A stretch of DNA of 13,616 nt, from NCBI GenBank assembly GCA_958441075.1, contig CAUCBQ010000046.1, positions 1 to 13,616 of the forward strand, read 5' to 3'. A model generated the notes under the pieces. It had not been told where the DNA came from. It saw only the letters and a list, made by a program, of their open reading frames with translations, and did no database searches. Positions 1-7,770 of this stretch are shown here, piece after piece. This stretch comes from an uncultured Clostridiaceae bacterium. GTDB taxonomy: Bacteria; Bacillota; Clostridia; Lachnospirales; Lachnospiraceae. Made by a program: the position numbers and the translations under genes. How positions within the stretch are numbered: the first letter of the stretch is position 1; each line of letters opens with the position of its first letter.

Positions 1-1
1 T

Positions 2-1099
2 GTTATGGACCGCTGGCTCTTATCCAAGGTGAACTCCATGGTGAAGACAGTTGACAACAGCCTGATGAACTACCAGATCCCTGAGGCAGCAAGAGCCCTT
101 CAGGAGTTTGTAGACGATATGAGCAACTGGTATGTGCGCAGAAGCCGTGAGCGTTTCTGGGCAAAGGGTATGGAGCAGGATAAGATCAATGCCTATATGA
201 CGTTGTATACCGCTCTTGTAACCGTTGCAAAGGCAGCGGCCCCTATGATTCCGTTCATGACAGAGCAGATCTATCAGAATATCGTGAGAAATATTGATGC
301 AGGCGCACCTGAGAGCGTTCATCTGTGCGACTACCCTGAGGTAAAGGAAGAATGGATTGACCTTGCTCTGGAATCTGATATGGATGAGGTACTGGATACG
401 GTTGTTATGGGCCGTGCTGCCAGAAATACAGCCAATATCAAGAACCGCCAGCCCATTGCCCAGATGTATGTAAAGGCAGACCACGAGCTGTCTGAGTTCT
501 ATGTAAAGATTATTGAGGAAGAGTTAAATGTTAAGAAGGTAACTTTTACAGAGGATGTACGGGCATTTACCTCCTATACCTTTAAGCCGCAGTTAAAGAC
601 AGTGGGACCCAAGTACGGAAAGCTTCTTGGAAAGATCCGTCAGGCCCTTACAGAGCTGGACGGCAGCGCTGCCATGGATACATTAAATGAATCCGGCGCA
701 CTGACCTTTGATTTTGACGGACAGGAGGTTGTGCTTACAAAGGATGACCTGCTGATCGATGTAGCAAAGAAGGACGGCTATGTAACTGAGGAGGACAATT
801 ATGTGACCGTTGTCCTGGATACCAATCTGACTCCTGAGCTGATTGAGGAAGGCTTTGTCAGAGAGGTAATCAGCAAGATCCAGACCATGCGTAAGGAAGC
901 CGGTTTTGAGGTGATGGACCACATTGCCGTATATCAGGATGGAAATGACCGCATTGCAGAGCTTATAAAGGCCAATGCAGATGAAATCAAGACAGAGGTT
1001 ATGGCAGACCACATTCATCTGGGCCAGATGAAGGGCTTTGTAAAAGAATGGAGCATCAACGGAGAGAGTGTAATTCTCGGCGTTGAGAAGCTGATGTAG
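2..1099 (+). CDS. ileS: Isoleucyl-tRNA synthetase, C-terminal part (5' end outside window)
   Basis: This is the C-terminal ~365 residues of isoleucyl-tRNA synthetase, which charges tRNA-Ile with isoleucine in the cytoplasm. The frame is open from the window edge, so the first ATG at 5 is internal. The visible part begins in the anticodon-binding helical domain (MDRWLLSKVN, then WYVRRSRERFW, both typical of IleRS/ValRS/LeuRS class Ia enzymes) and continues through GRAARNTANIKNRQPIAQ into the C-terminal domain. The Rossmann core with HIGH and KMSKS lies upstream and is not seen. Only one Cys is present and there is no C-terminal Cys4 zinc finger as in the E. coli-type enzyme. That fits the eukaryote-like type 2 IleRS common in Clostridia, a type often linked to mupirocin tolerance. 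The subtype call is inference from this half only; the family call is firm. It ends in TAG, 82 bases before glgP. Confidence 0.95.
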   Translation, partial: VMDRWLLSKVNSMVKTVDNSLMNYQIPEAARALQEFVDDMSNWYVRRSRERFWAKGMEQDKINAYMTLYTALVTVAKAAAPMIPFMTEQIYQNIVRNIDAGAPESVHLCDYPEVKEEWIDLALESDMDEVLDTVVMGRAARNTANIKNRQPIAQMYVKADHELSEFYVKIIEEELNVKKVTFTEDVRAFTSYTFKPQLKTVGPKYGKLLGKIRQALTELDGSAAMDTLNESGALTFDFDGQEVVLTKDDLLIDVAKKDGYVTEEDNYVTVVLDTNLTPELIEEGFVREVISKIQTMRKEAGFEVMDHIAVYQDGNDRIAELIKANADEIKTEVMADHIHLGQMKGFVKEWSINGESVILGVEKLM

Positions 1100-1116
1100 G
1101 GAGAAAATGAGAGTAT

Positions 1117-1161
1117 AAAAAGCCGGCCCGCCCTGAAACCGTATGTTTTGGGGCGGACCGG
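1117..1161. terminator. Strong hairpin with adjoining A-tract between ileS and glgP
   Basis: Bases 1123-1139 pair with 1145-1161 around a 5-base loop (1140-1144): 17 positions with a single C-A mismatch (1127/1157) and two G-U wobbles. On the + strand there is no T-run after the stem; instead an AAAAA tract (1117-1121) precedes it. Read on the - strand, the hairpin is followed by TTTTT, the form of an intrinsic terminator pointing toward ileS, although no - strand gene is seen. The 3' arm ends only 6 bases before the glgP Shine-Dalgarno. It may also act as an RNA processing or stability element in an ileS-glgP transcript. The structure is certain by base pairing; the role is not. Confidence 0.6.
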
Positions 1162-1181
1162 GAAATAAGGAGGAGAATCCA

Positions 1182-3638
1182 ATGAATCCTATGGAGTTTG
1201 ATAAGGCCACATTTAAAAAATCCGTAATGTATAATGTAAAAAGCATGTTCCGCCGCACCATCGACGAGGCTACCCCTCAGCAGGTGTTTCAGGCGGTTGC
1301 CTTTGCGGTAAAGGACGTAATTATTGATGAGTGGATTGCAACTCATAAGGAATACGAGAAAAAGGATGCAAAGACAGTTTACTATCTTTCCATGGAGTTT
1401 TTGATGGGAAGGGCTCTGGGAAACAACATTATTAATATCTGCGCCCGCAAGGAGATTGCAGAGGTGCTTGAGGAGCTGGGCTTTGACTTAAATGCGATTG
1501 AGGACCAGGAACCGGATGCAGCCCTTGGAAACGGCGGTCTGGGACGTCTGGCAGCCTGCTTCCTTGATTCCCTGGCTACGCTGGGATATCCGGCCTATGG
1601 CTGCGGCATCCGCTACAAATACGGTATGTTTAAGCAGAAGATCGAAAACGGCTATCAGGTAGAGGTTCCGGACAACTGGCTTAAAAATGGCAATCCCTTT
1701 GAGATCCGCCGTCCTGAGTATGCGGTAGAGGTAAAATTCGGCGGTTATGTACGGATTGAAAACAGAGACGGCATGAATCATTTTGTACAGGACGGATATC
1801 AGTCTGTAAGAGCCGTCCCCTATGATTTGCCTGTAATCGGCTATGGCAATAATGTGGTCAACACTCTGCGTATCTGGGATGCAGAGCCTATCAATACCTT
1901 CAATCTGGATTCCTTTGACCGGGGTGATTATCAGAAGGCAGTGGAGCAGGAAAATTTGGCAAAGACCATTGTGGAGGTGCTCTATCCCAACGATAACCAT
2001 TATGCAGGAAAGGAGCTGCGCTTAAAGCAGCAGTATTTCTTCATCTCTGCCAGCGTTCAGAGAGCAGTTTTAAAATATAAGGAGCTTCACGGTACCATCC
2101 ATGGCTTCCAGGATAAGGTAGTATTCCAGTTAAATGATACCCATCCTACGGTAGCAATCCCTGAGCTGATGCGTATTCTGCTGGATGAGGAGGGACTGAC
2201 CTGGGAGGAAGCATGGGATATTACCACAAAAACCTGTGCATACACCAACCATACCATCATGTCCGAGGCTCTGGAGAAGTGGCCCATTGACCTGTTTTCC
2301 AGACTGCTTCCGCGTATCTACCAGATTGTGGAGGAGATCAACCGCCGCTTTGTAAATGAAATCCAGGCCCGCTATCCGGGAGATCAGGAAAAGATCCGCC
2401 AGATGGCAGTTGTCTATGACGGTCAGGTCCGTATGGCATACATGGCAATCGTGGCAAGCTTTTCTGTAAATGGCGTGGCAAGGCTTCACACGGAAATCTT
2501 AAAGCATCAGGAGTTAAAGGATTTCTATGAGATGATGCCTGAGAAATTCAATAACAAGACCAACGGTATTACCCAGAGACGTTTCCTGCTTCACGGAAAC
2601 CCGCTTTTGGCAGACTGGGTAACCTCCAAGATCGGAGATCAGTGGATTACGGATCTTCCCCATATTGCAGAGCTTCTTCCCTGTGCAGAGGATAAGGAAT
2701 GCCAGAAGGAGTTTATGCAGATCAAATATGAGAATAAGGTCCGCCTTGCAAAGTACATCAAGGAGCACAACGGCATTGACGTAGATCCCAGATCTATTTT
2801 CGATGTGCAGGTAAAGCGTCTTCATGAGTACAAGCGCCAGCTGATGAATATTCTCCATGTAATGTATCTGTATAATCAGTTAAAGGATCATCCGGATATG
2901 GATATGGTTCCCAGAACCTTTATCTTCGGTGCAAAGGCAGCCGCAGGCTATAAGAGAGCCAAGCTGACTATTAAGCTGATCAATGCAGTGGCAGATGTGG
3001 TAAATAATGACAAGTCCATCGGCGGAAAGATCAAGGTAGTATTTATTGAGGATTACCGCGTATCCAATGCAGAGATCATTTTCGCGGCGGCAGATGTAAG
3101 CGAGCAGATTTCCACAGCCAGCAAGGAGGCTTCCGGTACGGGCAACATGAAGTTCATGTTAAACGGCGCTCTGACTCTGGGTACTATGGACGGCGCCAAT
3201 GTGGAGATTGTGGAAGAGGTTGGAAATGAGAATGCGTTCATTTTCGGTATGTCTTCCGACGAAGTAATTGCCCATGAAAAGAACCGCGATTATCAGCCTG
3301 TGGATATTTTTAACAGTGATCAGGAGATCCGCCGGGTGCTGATGCAGCTTGTAAACGGCTTCTATTCACCGGACAACCCAGAGCTGTTCAGGGATATTTA
3401 CGATTCACTCTTAAATACAAAGAGCAGCGACCGGGCAGATACCTATTTCATCCTTAAGGACTTCCGTTCCTATGCGGAGGCCCATAAGAAGATTGATAAG
3501 GCATACAGGGATTCCTCCTGGTGGGCAACGGCAGCCATCCTGAATGTAGGACACAGCGGAAAGTTCACCTCTGACCGCACTATTGAGGAATATGTAAGGG
3601 ATATCTGGCATTTAAAGAAGATCACTGTGGAGGCATAA
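1182..3638 (+). CDS. glgP: Glycogen/maltodextrin phosphorylase
   Basis: This 818-residue protein is a family GT35 alpha-glucan phosphorylase. It cleaves terminal alpha-1,4-glucose from glycogen or maltodextrin with phosphate, giving glucose-1-phosphate, using pyridoxal phosphate, in the cytosol. The length matches the bacterial family (about 800-840). The family signature EASGTGNMKFMLNG is present, with the PLP-binding lysine at about residue 657. Other hallmarks are YYLSMEFLMGRALGNN near residue 70, DAALGNGGLGRLAACFLDS near 110, QLNDTHP, and the block KRLHEYKRQ. The start at 1182 has AAGGAGGAG (1167-1175) at ideal spacing. An in-frame ATG at 1143 would lie inside the hairpin and add 13 unrelated residues, so it was not used. 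No other glycogen gene is adjacent. A terminator follows, so this is probably a single gene or the end of an ileS-glgP readthrough transcript. Preference for glycogen over maltodextrin cannot be told from sequence alone. Confidence 0.97.
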   Translation: MNPMEFDKATFKKSVMYNVKSMFRRTIDEATPQQVFQAVAFAVKDVIIDEWIATHKEYEKKDAKTVYYLSMEFLMGRALGNNIINICARKEIAEVLEELGFDLNAIEDQEPDAALGNGGLGRLAACFLDSLATLGYPAYGCGIRYKYGMFKQKIENGYQVEVPDNWLKNGNPFEIRRPEYAVEVKFGGYVRIENRDGMNHFVQDGYQSVRAVPYDLPVIGYGNNVVNTLRIWDAEPINTFNLDSFDRGDYQKAVEQENLAKTIVEVLYPNDNHYAGKELRLKQQYFFISASVQRAVLKYKELHGTIHGFQDKVVFQLNDTHPTVAIPELMRILLDEEGLTWEEAWDITTKTCAYTNHTIMSEALEKWPIDLFSRLLPRIYQIVEEINRRFVNEIQARYPGDQEKIRQMAVVYDGQVRMAYMAIVASFSVNGVARLHTEILKHQELKDFYEMMPEKFNNKTNGITQRRFLLHGNPLLADWVTSKIGDQWITDLPHIAELLPCAEDKECQKEFMQIKYENKVRLAKYIKEHNGIDVDPRSIFDVQVKRLHEYKRQLMNILHVMYLYNQLKDHPDMDMVPRTFIFGAKAAAGYKRAKLTIKLINAVADVVNNDKSIGGKIKVVFIEDYRVSNAEIIFAAADVSEQISTASKEASGTGNMKFMLNGALTLGTMDGANVEIVEEVGNENAFIFGMSSDEVIAHEKNRDYQPVDIFNSDQEIRRVLMQLVNGFYSPDNPELFRDIYDSLLNTKSSDRADTYFILKDFRSYAEAHKKIDKAYRDSSWWATAAILNVGHSGKFTSDRTIEEYVRDIWHLKKITVEA

Positions 3639-3669
3639 TAACCGCAGTCTGAGACAGCAAACGATCCGG

Positions 3670-3704
3670 CTCCGGCGTCTGTAACAGGGCGCCGGAGTCT
3701 TTTT
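3670..3704 (+). terminator. Intrinsic terminator of glgP
   Basis: CTCCGGCG (3670-3677) pairs perfectly with CGCCGGAG (3690-3697); an inner CTG/CAG can extend the stem. TCTTTTT follows directly (3698-3704). It lies 32 bases after the glgP stop and separates glgP from the metF operon. Confidence 0.9.
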
Positions 3705-3716
3705 ACAACGCTGCCG

Positions 3717-3730
3717 GCCTGAAGTCAGGC
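3717..3730. repeat. Perfect short palindrome before metF
   Basis: GCCTGA (3717-3722), AG, then TCAGGC (3725-3730) form a perfect 6+2+6 inverted repeat. It sits just upstream of a possible -10 element (TATACT, 3737-3742) and 33 bases before metF. It could be an operator or a second weak hairpin after the glgP terminator. No convincing -35 element was found at the right distance, and the 5' leader would be very short, so a promoter is not claimed. Confidence 0.35.
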
Positions 3731-3762
3731 GCGCTGTATACTATAACAAGGGAGGTCATGAC

Positions 3763-4623
3763 ATGAAAATCCGTGACATTTTAGCAGAGGGAAAACCGAC
3801 CCTGTCATTTGAAGTATTTCCGCCCAAAACCCAGGATAAGTTTGAGACGGTTGAAAGGGCGGCAGAGGAGATCGCAGGGCTCCATCCGGCCTTTATGAGC
3901 GTTACCTACGGAGCGGGAGGAGGCACCAGCGATTATACCGTAAAGATTGCGTCTGATCTGCAGGAAAACTGCGGGGTGACGCCGCTGGCCCATCTGACCT
4001 GCGTATCCTCCACCAGAGAAAAGGTACAGCAGGTATTAGGGGAGCTGAAAGAGCATAAAATCGAAAATATCCTTGCTTTAAGAGGCGATATCCCACAGGA
4101 TGGAAAGACGCCGCAGGTGTACCACTATGCCTCGGAGCTGATCCGTGAGATTCGTGAGGCAGGGGATTTCTGCATTGGGGCCGCCTGCTATCCGGAGGGG
4201 CATGTAGAATCAGCCAACAAGTCTGTGGATATGGATTATTTAAAACAGAAGGTGGAAGCAGGCTGCGACTTTGTTACGACCCAGATGTTTTTTGACAACA
4301 GTATTCTTTACAGCTATCTGTACCGAATCCGTGAAAAGGGGATTACTGTGCCGGTAATCGCAGGCATTATGCCGATTACCAATGTAAAGCAGGTAAAGCG
4401 CAGCATCCAGATGTCAGGCTGCTATATGCCCGCCCGTTTTATGTCCCTGGTGGATAAGTTTGGAGATGATCCGGCAGCTATGAAGCAGGCGGGAATCGCC
4501 TATGCCACGGATCAGATCATTGACCTGATCGCAAACGGTATCAGGGGAATCCATGTATATACCATGAATAAGCCGGATGTAGCGGCAAAAATCCGGGAAA
4601 ATCTGTCGGATATCGTGAAATAG
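3763..4623 (+). CDS. metF: Methylenetetrahydrofolate reductase
   Basis: This 286-residue protein is a MetF-family flavoprotein that reduces 5,10-methylene-THF to 5-methyl-THF, the methyl donor for methionine synthase. The family hallmarks are in order: LSFEVFPPKT with the catalytic-type Glu17, SVTYGAGGGT, the strand LTCV, NILALRGD with the flavin/folate-contacting Asp, CYPEGH, and GCDFVTTQMFFDN. The length is that of the short bacterial catalytic form, without the eukaryotic regulatory domain. GGGAGGT lies 6 bases before the ATG. Its place as first gene of the metF - activation protein - metH cluster supports a methionine role. In acetogenic relatives MetF paralogs work in the Wood-Ljungdahl pathway with MetV partners; no such partner is seen here. 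No SAM or cobalamin riboswitch fits in the short leader, so the regulation is unknown. Confidence 0.96.
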   Translation: MKIRDILAEGKPTLSFEVFPPKTQDKFETVERAAEEIAGLHPAFMSVTYGAGGGTSDYTVKIASDLQENCGVTPLAHLTCVSSTREKVQQVLGELKEHKIENILALRGDIPQDGKTPQVYHYASELIREIREAGDFCIGAACYPEGHVESANKSVDMDYLKQKVEAGCDFVTTQMFFDNSILYSYLYRIREKGITVPVIAGIMPITNVKQVKRSIQMSGCYMPARFMSLVDKFGDDPAAMKQAGIAYATDQIIDLIANGIRGIHVYTMNKPDVAAKIRENLSDIVK

Positions 4624-4651
4624 AAGATTCCGTGCAACAGGAGGCATGTAG

Positions 4652-5323
4652 ATGGATATTTCTTCCGTAAACAGAAGAGAGGTGCTGCGCTATCTGGGGT
4701 ATAAAGGTCAGGAAGCCCCTTCAGAGCCGGTTGCAGCCGAGATAGAGAAATGTCTGGGCCTTTTGGGAGAAAAGGCAGAGCCGAGGTACCGGGTCCGCTC
4801 TTTTTCGCTGGAACTGGGCCCGGAGCATGAAATATGTTTTGGAGGGATTCGCACAGGCAGCAGACAGCTTTTTAAAAATCTGGCAGGCTGCAGTGAAATT
4901 CTTGTGTTTGCCGCTACCCTGGGGCTGGGGGCAGACTATCTGATTCAGAGGTATAACCGTTTGCAGATGAGCCGCGCTGTGATTTTACAGGCAGCTGCAG
5001 CAGCTATGATTGAGGAATACTGCGATCAGGTCTGCAAAGAGTTAAAAGCGGAGTATGAGGCCAAAGGGAAGTATCTGCGTCCCAGATTCAGTCCGGGCTA
5101 TGGAGATTTCTCTCTGGAATGCCAGCCCTCTCTTCTGGAATGCCTGGATGCGGGAAAGCAGCTTGGAATACGGCTTACGGCAGGATGCCTGATGATGCCG
5201 TCCAAATCGGTGACAGCGGTGATGGGGCTTGGAGAAATGCCCTGCCGCTGCGAGGTAAAAGGCTGCGAGGCCTGTGAGAAAAAAGACTGCGCCTATCGGC
5301 GGCAAACAGGAAGCGAGGGTTAA
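4652..5323 (+). CDS. Stand-alone MetH activation (reactivation) domain protein
   Basis: This 223-residue protein resembles the C-terminal activation domain of B12-dependent methionine synthase, which binds SAM and re-methylates cobalamin after it oxidises to the inactive Cob(II) state. The key block is RPRFSPGYGDFSLECQ (Arg145-x2-Pro-Gly-Tyr), matching the SAM-binding RxxPGY of the E. coli domain, followed by MMPSKSVTAVMGLG, the counterpart of the second SAM-contacting segment. The N-terminal ~100 residues have no motif I recognise. The C-terminus carries Cys198, 200, 205, 208 and 213 (C-x-C-x4-C-x2-C-x4-C), absent from the E. coli domain and looking like a metal or Fe-S site; this is inference. 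AGGAGG (4639-4644) sets the start at 4652. The gene lies 28 bases after metF and 3 bases before metH, which lacks this domain, so the two very likely act as a split enzyme, as described for Thermotoga. Confidence 0.88.
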   Translation: MDISSVNRREVLRYLGYKGQEAPSEPVAAEIEKCLGLLGEKAEPRYRVRSFSLELGPEHEICFGGIRTGSRQLFKNLAGCSEILVFAATLGLGADYLIQRYNRLQMSRAVILQAAAAAMIEEYCDQVCKELKAEYEAKGKYLRPRFSPGYGDFSLECQPSLLECLDAGKQLGIRLTAGCLMMPSKSVTAVMGLGEMPCRCEVKGCEACEKKDCAYRRQTGSEG

Positions 5324-5326
5324 GAG

Positions 5327-7738
5327 ATGAACGTTTTACAGGAAATGAGACAGCGGCGTCTGTTTTTTGACGGCGGTATGGGAAGCCTTTTACAGGCCAG
5401 AGGATTAAAGGCAGGAGAGCTGCCGGAGAGGTGGAATCTGACTCACCCGGAGGAAATCTGCGGGATTCACCGCCTGTATCTTCAGGCTGGTGCGGATATT
5501 GTGACAACTAATACATTTGGAGCCAACCGCTTAAAATACGGCGATGAATTAGAAAAAATTGTAAAAACAGCAGTAAGCCATGCAAAAGATGCAGTAAAGG
5601 CAGAAGGACACGGCTATGTGGCGCTGGATCTTGGCCCTACGGGGAAGCTTCTTAAACCCCTGGGCGATCTGGATTTTGAAGACGCAGTCAAGCTGTATAA
5701 GGAAACGGTATCCTATGGAGCACAGGCGGGAGCCGACCTGGTGCTCATTGAAACCATGAGTGACAGCTATGAGTTAAAGGCTGCCGTGCTTGCTGCCAGG
5801 GAGGCGGGCTTTTCTTCTGAAACAGGAGAGAGGCTGCCCATTTTTGCCACAGTGATTTTTGATGAAAAGGGAAAGCTTTTGACCGGAGGCGACGTATCTT
5901 CTGTCACAGCCCTTTTAGAGGGACTGGGGGTAGACGTGCTGGGAATTAACTGCGGTCTCGGGCCGGTGCAGATGAAGGGAATTGTAGAGGAGCTTCTTCG
6001 GGTATCCTCTATCCCGGTTCTGGTCAACCCCAATGCAGGCCTTCCAAGAAGCGAGAACGGAAAAACGGTGTACGACATTGATGCGGCTCAGTTTGGTCAG
6101 GTAATGGAAGACATTGTAAAAATGGGAGCTGTTATCGTGGGAGGCTGCTGCGGAACCGGTCCGGAGCATATCCGGGAAACGGTAAAGCGGTGCAGGGAAA
6201 TCCCCGTGATCTGGCCGGAGAAAAAAGGCAGGACCGTGGTTTCCTCCTATTCCCAGGCGGTGGTATTTGACAAAAAGACTGTCATTATCGGAGAACGTAT
6301 TAATCCCACAGGCAAATCCAAATTTAAGCAGGCTCTCAGAGACAACAACCTGGAATATATTCTGCGGGAGGGAGTAACCCAGCAGGATAACGGAGCAGAT
6401 ATTCTGGATGTAAATGTAGGTCTTCCGGAGATCGACGAGCCTTCCGTGATGGAGGCAGTGGTAAAGGAGCTGCAGGCGGTGGTTGACCTGCCTTTGCAGC
6501 TTGATACCTCCAATCCTGAGGCCATGGAGAGGGCCCTGCGTATTTATAACGGAAAAGCCTTAATCAATTCCGTAAACGGAAAAAAAGAGGTGATGGAGCA
6601 GATTTTCCCTCTGGTGGCAAAGTACGGCGGTGTGGTTGTGGGGCTTTGTCTGGATGAGAATGGTATCCCTGAAACGGCAGAGGGAAGAATCGCCGTGGGA
6701 AAAAAGATCATCGCCACAGCCGCCTCCTACGGCATCGGACCGGAGGATATTATTCTGGACGGTCTTTGTATGACGGTCAGCTCTGATAATGAAGGGGCCC
6801 TTACTACGCTGGAAACCCTGAGGCGGATTCGGGATGAGCTGGGAGGAAAGTCCGTTTTGGGCGTATCCAATATTTCCTTTGGCCTGCCTCAGAGAGAGAT
6901 TGTCAACAGCTCCTTTTTTACTATGGCTATGGAATGCGGCTTAAATGGCGCGATTATCAACCCCAATTCTGAGGCCATGATGCGGGCCTATTACAGCTTT
7001 AATGCTTTGATGAACCGCGATCCTCAGTGCAGCCGGTATATCGGTATTTACGGCAGCCAGACCGGGAGTCTGGGGCAGACCATTTCCCGGACAAAAGGCG
7101 CAGGAAAGGAAACAGAGGGAGATTCTCTGGGAACCCTCATTGAAAAAGGACTTAAAGAGGCTGCTGCAGAGGCAGTAGAGGTACTTTTAAAAGAGAAGGA
7201 TGCTCTGGATATTATCAACGGGGAAATGATTCCTGCTCTGGACCGGGTTGGAAAGGGCTTTGAGAAGGGGAGCGTTTTTCTTCCCCAGCTTTTAATGAGC
7301 GCAGAGGCGGCAAAGGCGGCCTTTGAGGTCATCAGGACCCGGATGGAAGGAAGCGGGCAGGGACAGGAGAAAAAGGGAACCATAATTCTGGCTACGGTAA
7401 AGGGGGATATCCACGATATCGGTAAAAATATTGTAAAGGTTCTTCTGGAAAACTACAGCTATGAGGTCATTGATCTGGGAAAGGATGTGCCTCCGGAGAG
7501 GATTGTTCAGGAAGCAGTAAAGCGCCATGCTCCTCTGGTGGGGTTAAGCGCCCTGATGACAACCACTGTGCCCAGCATGGAGGAAACCATCTGCCAGCTG
7601 AGAAAGAAAGCGCCCTGGGTAAAAGTAATGGCAGGCGGCGCAGTGCTTACAAAGGAGTATGCAGATACCATTGGCGCGGACGCTTACTGCCGTGACGCCA
7701 TGGCATCTGTCCACTATGCGGAAACGGTTATTGGATGA
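5327..7738 (+). CDS. metH: Cobalamin-dependent methionine synthase lacking the activation domain
   Basis: This 803-residue enzyme transfers the methyl group of 5-methyl-THF through cobalamin to homocysteine, making methionine. Domains in order: homocysteine S-methyltransferase barrel (about 1-290) with zinc ligands Cys209 (GINCG), Cys274 and Cys275 (GGCCGT); pterin-binding barrel (about 318-575) beginning VIIGERINPTGK; cobalamin cap (about 590-675); and the Rossmann B12-binding domain (about 685-803) with DIHDIGKN, where His696 is the lower axial cobalt ligand. The E. coli enzyme has ~1227 residues; the ~330-residue activation domain is missing here and is supplied by the gene just upstream. 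GAGGG lies 7 bases before the ATG. The stop overlaps a possible ATG of the next gene (ATGA). Corrinoid methyltransferases of other kinds share the last three domains, but the N-terminal Hcy domain with all three Cys makes MetH the firm call. Confidence 0.97.
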   Translation: MNVLQEMRQRRLFFDGGMGSLLQARGLKAGELPERWNLTHPEEICGIHRLYLQAGADIVTTNTFGANRLKYGDELEKIVKTAVSHAKDAVKAEGHGYVALDLGPTGKLLKPLGDLDFEDAVKLYKETVSYGAQAGADLVLIETMSDSYELKAAVLAAREAGFSSETGERLPIFATVIFDEKGKLLTGGDVSSVTALLEGLGVDVLGINCGLGPVQMKGIVEELLRVSSIPVLVNPNAGLPRSENGKTVYDIDAAQFGQVMEDIVKMGAVIVGGCCGTGPEHIRETVKRCREIPVIWPEKKGRTVVSSYSQAVVFDKKTVIIGERINPTGKSKFKQALRDNNLEYILREGVTQQDNGADILDVNVGLPEIDEPSVMEAVVKELQAVVDLPLQLDTSNPEAMERALRIYNGKALINSVNGKKEVMEQIFPLVAKYGGVVVGLCLDENGIPETAEGRIAVGKKIIATAASYGIGPEDIILDGLCMTVSSDNEGALTTLETLRRIRDELGGKSVLGVSNISFGLPQREIVNSSFFTMAMECGLNGAIINPNSEAMMRAYYSFNALMNRDPQCSRYIGIYGSQTGSLGQTISRTKGAGKETEGDSLGTLIEKGLKEAAAEAVEVLLKEKDALDIINGEMIPALDRVGKGFEKGSVFLPQLLMSAEAAKAAFEVIRTRMEGSGQGQEKKGTIILATVKGDIHDIGKNIVKVLLENYSYEVIDLGKDVPPERIVQEAVKRHAPLVGLSALMTTTVPSMEETICQLRKKAPWVKVMAGGAVLTKEYADTIGADAYCRDAMASVHYAETVIG

Positions 7739-7770
7739 AAATGAAAATGGTTGTAGAAGAAAGGAAGCAT

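Noticed and set aside
1143..1181. Upstream ATG for glgP
   Set aside because: It lies in the loop/stem of the hairpin, lacks a ribosome binding site and adds residues unlike the family; 1182 has an ideal AGGAGG.
3639..3762. SAM or cobalamin riboswitch before metF
   Set aside because: Most of the gap is the glgP terminator; the remaining 58 bases are too short and show none of the conserved cores.
5175..5507. - strand open frame across the activation protein/metH junction
   Set aside because: It overlaps two well-supported genes, has no family features and looks like a codon-usage shadow.
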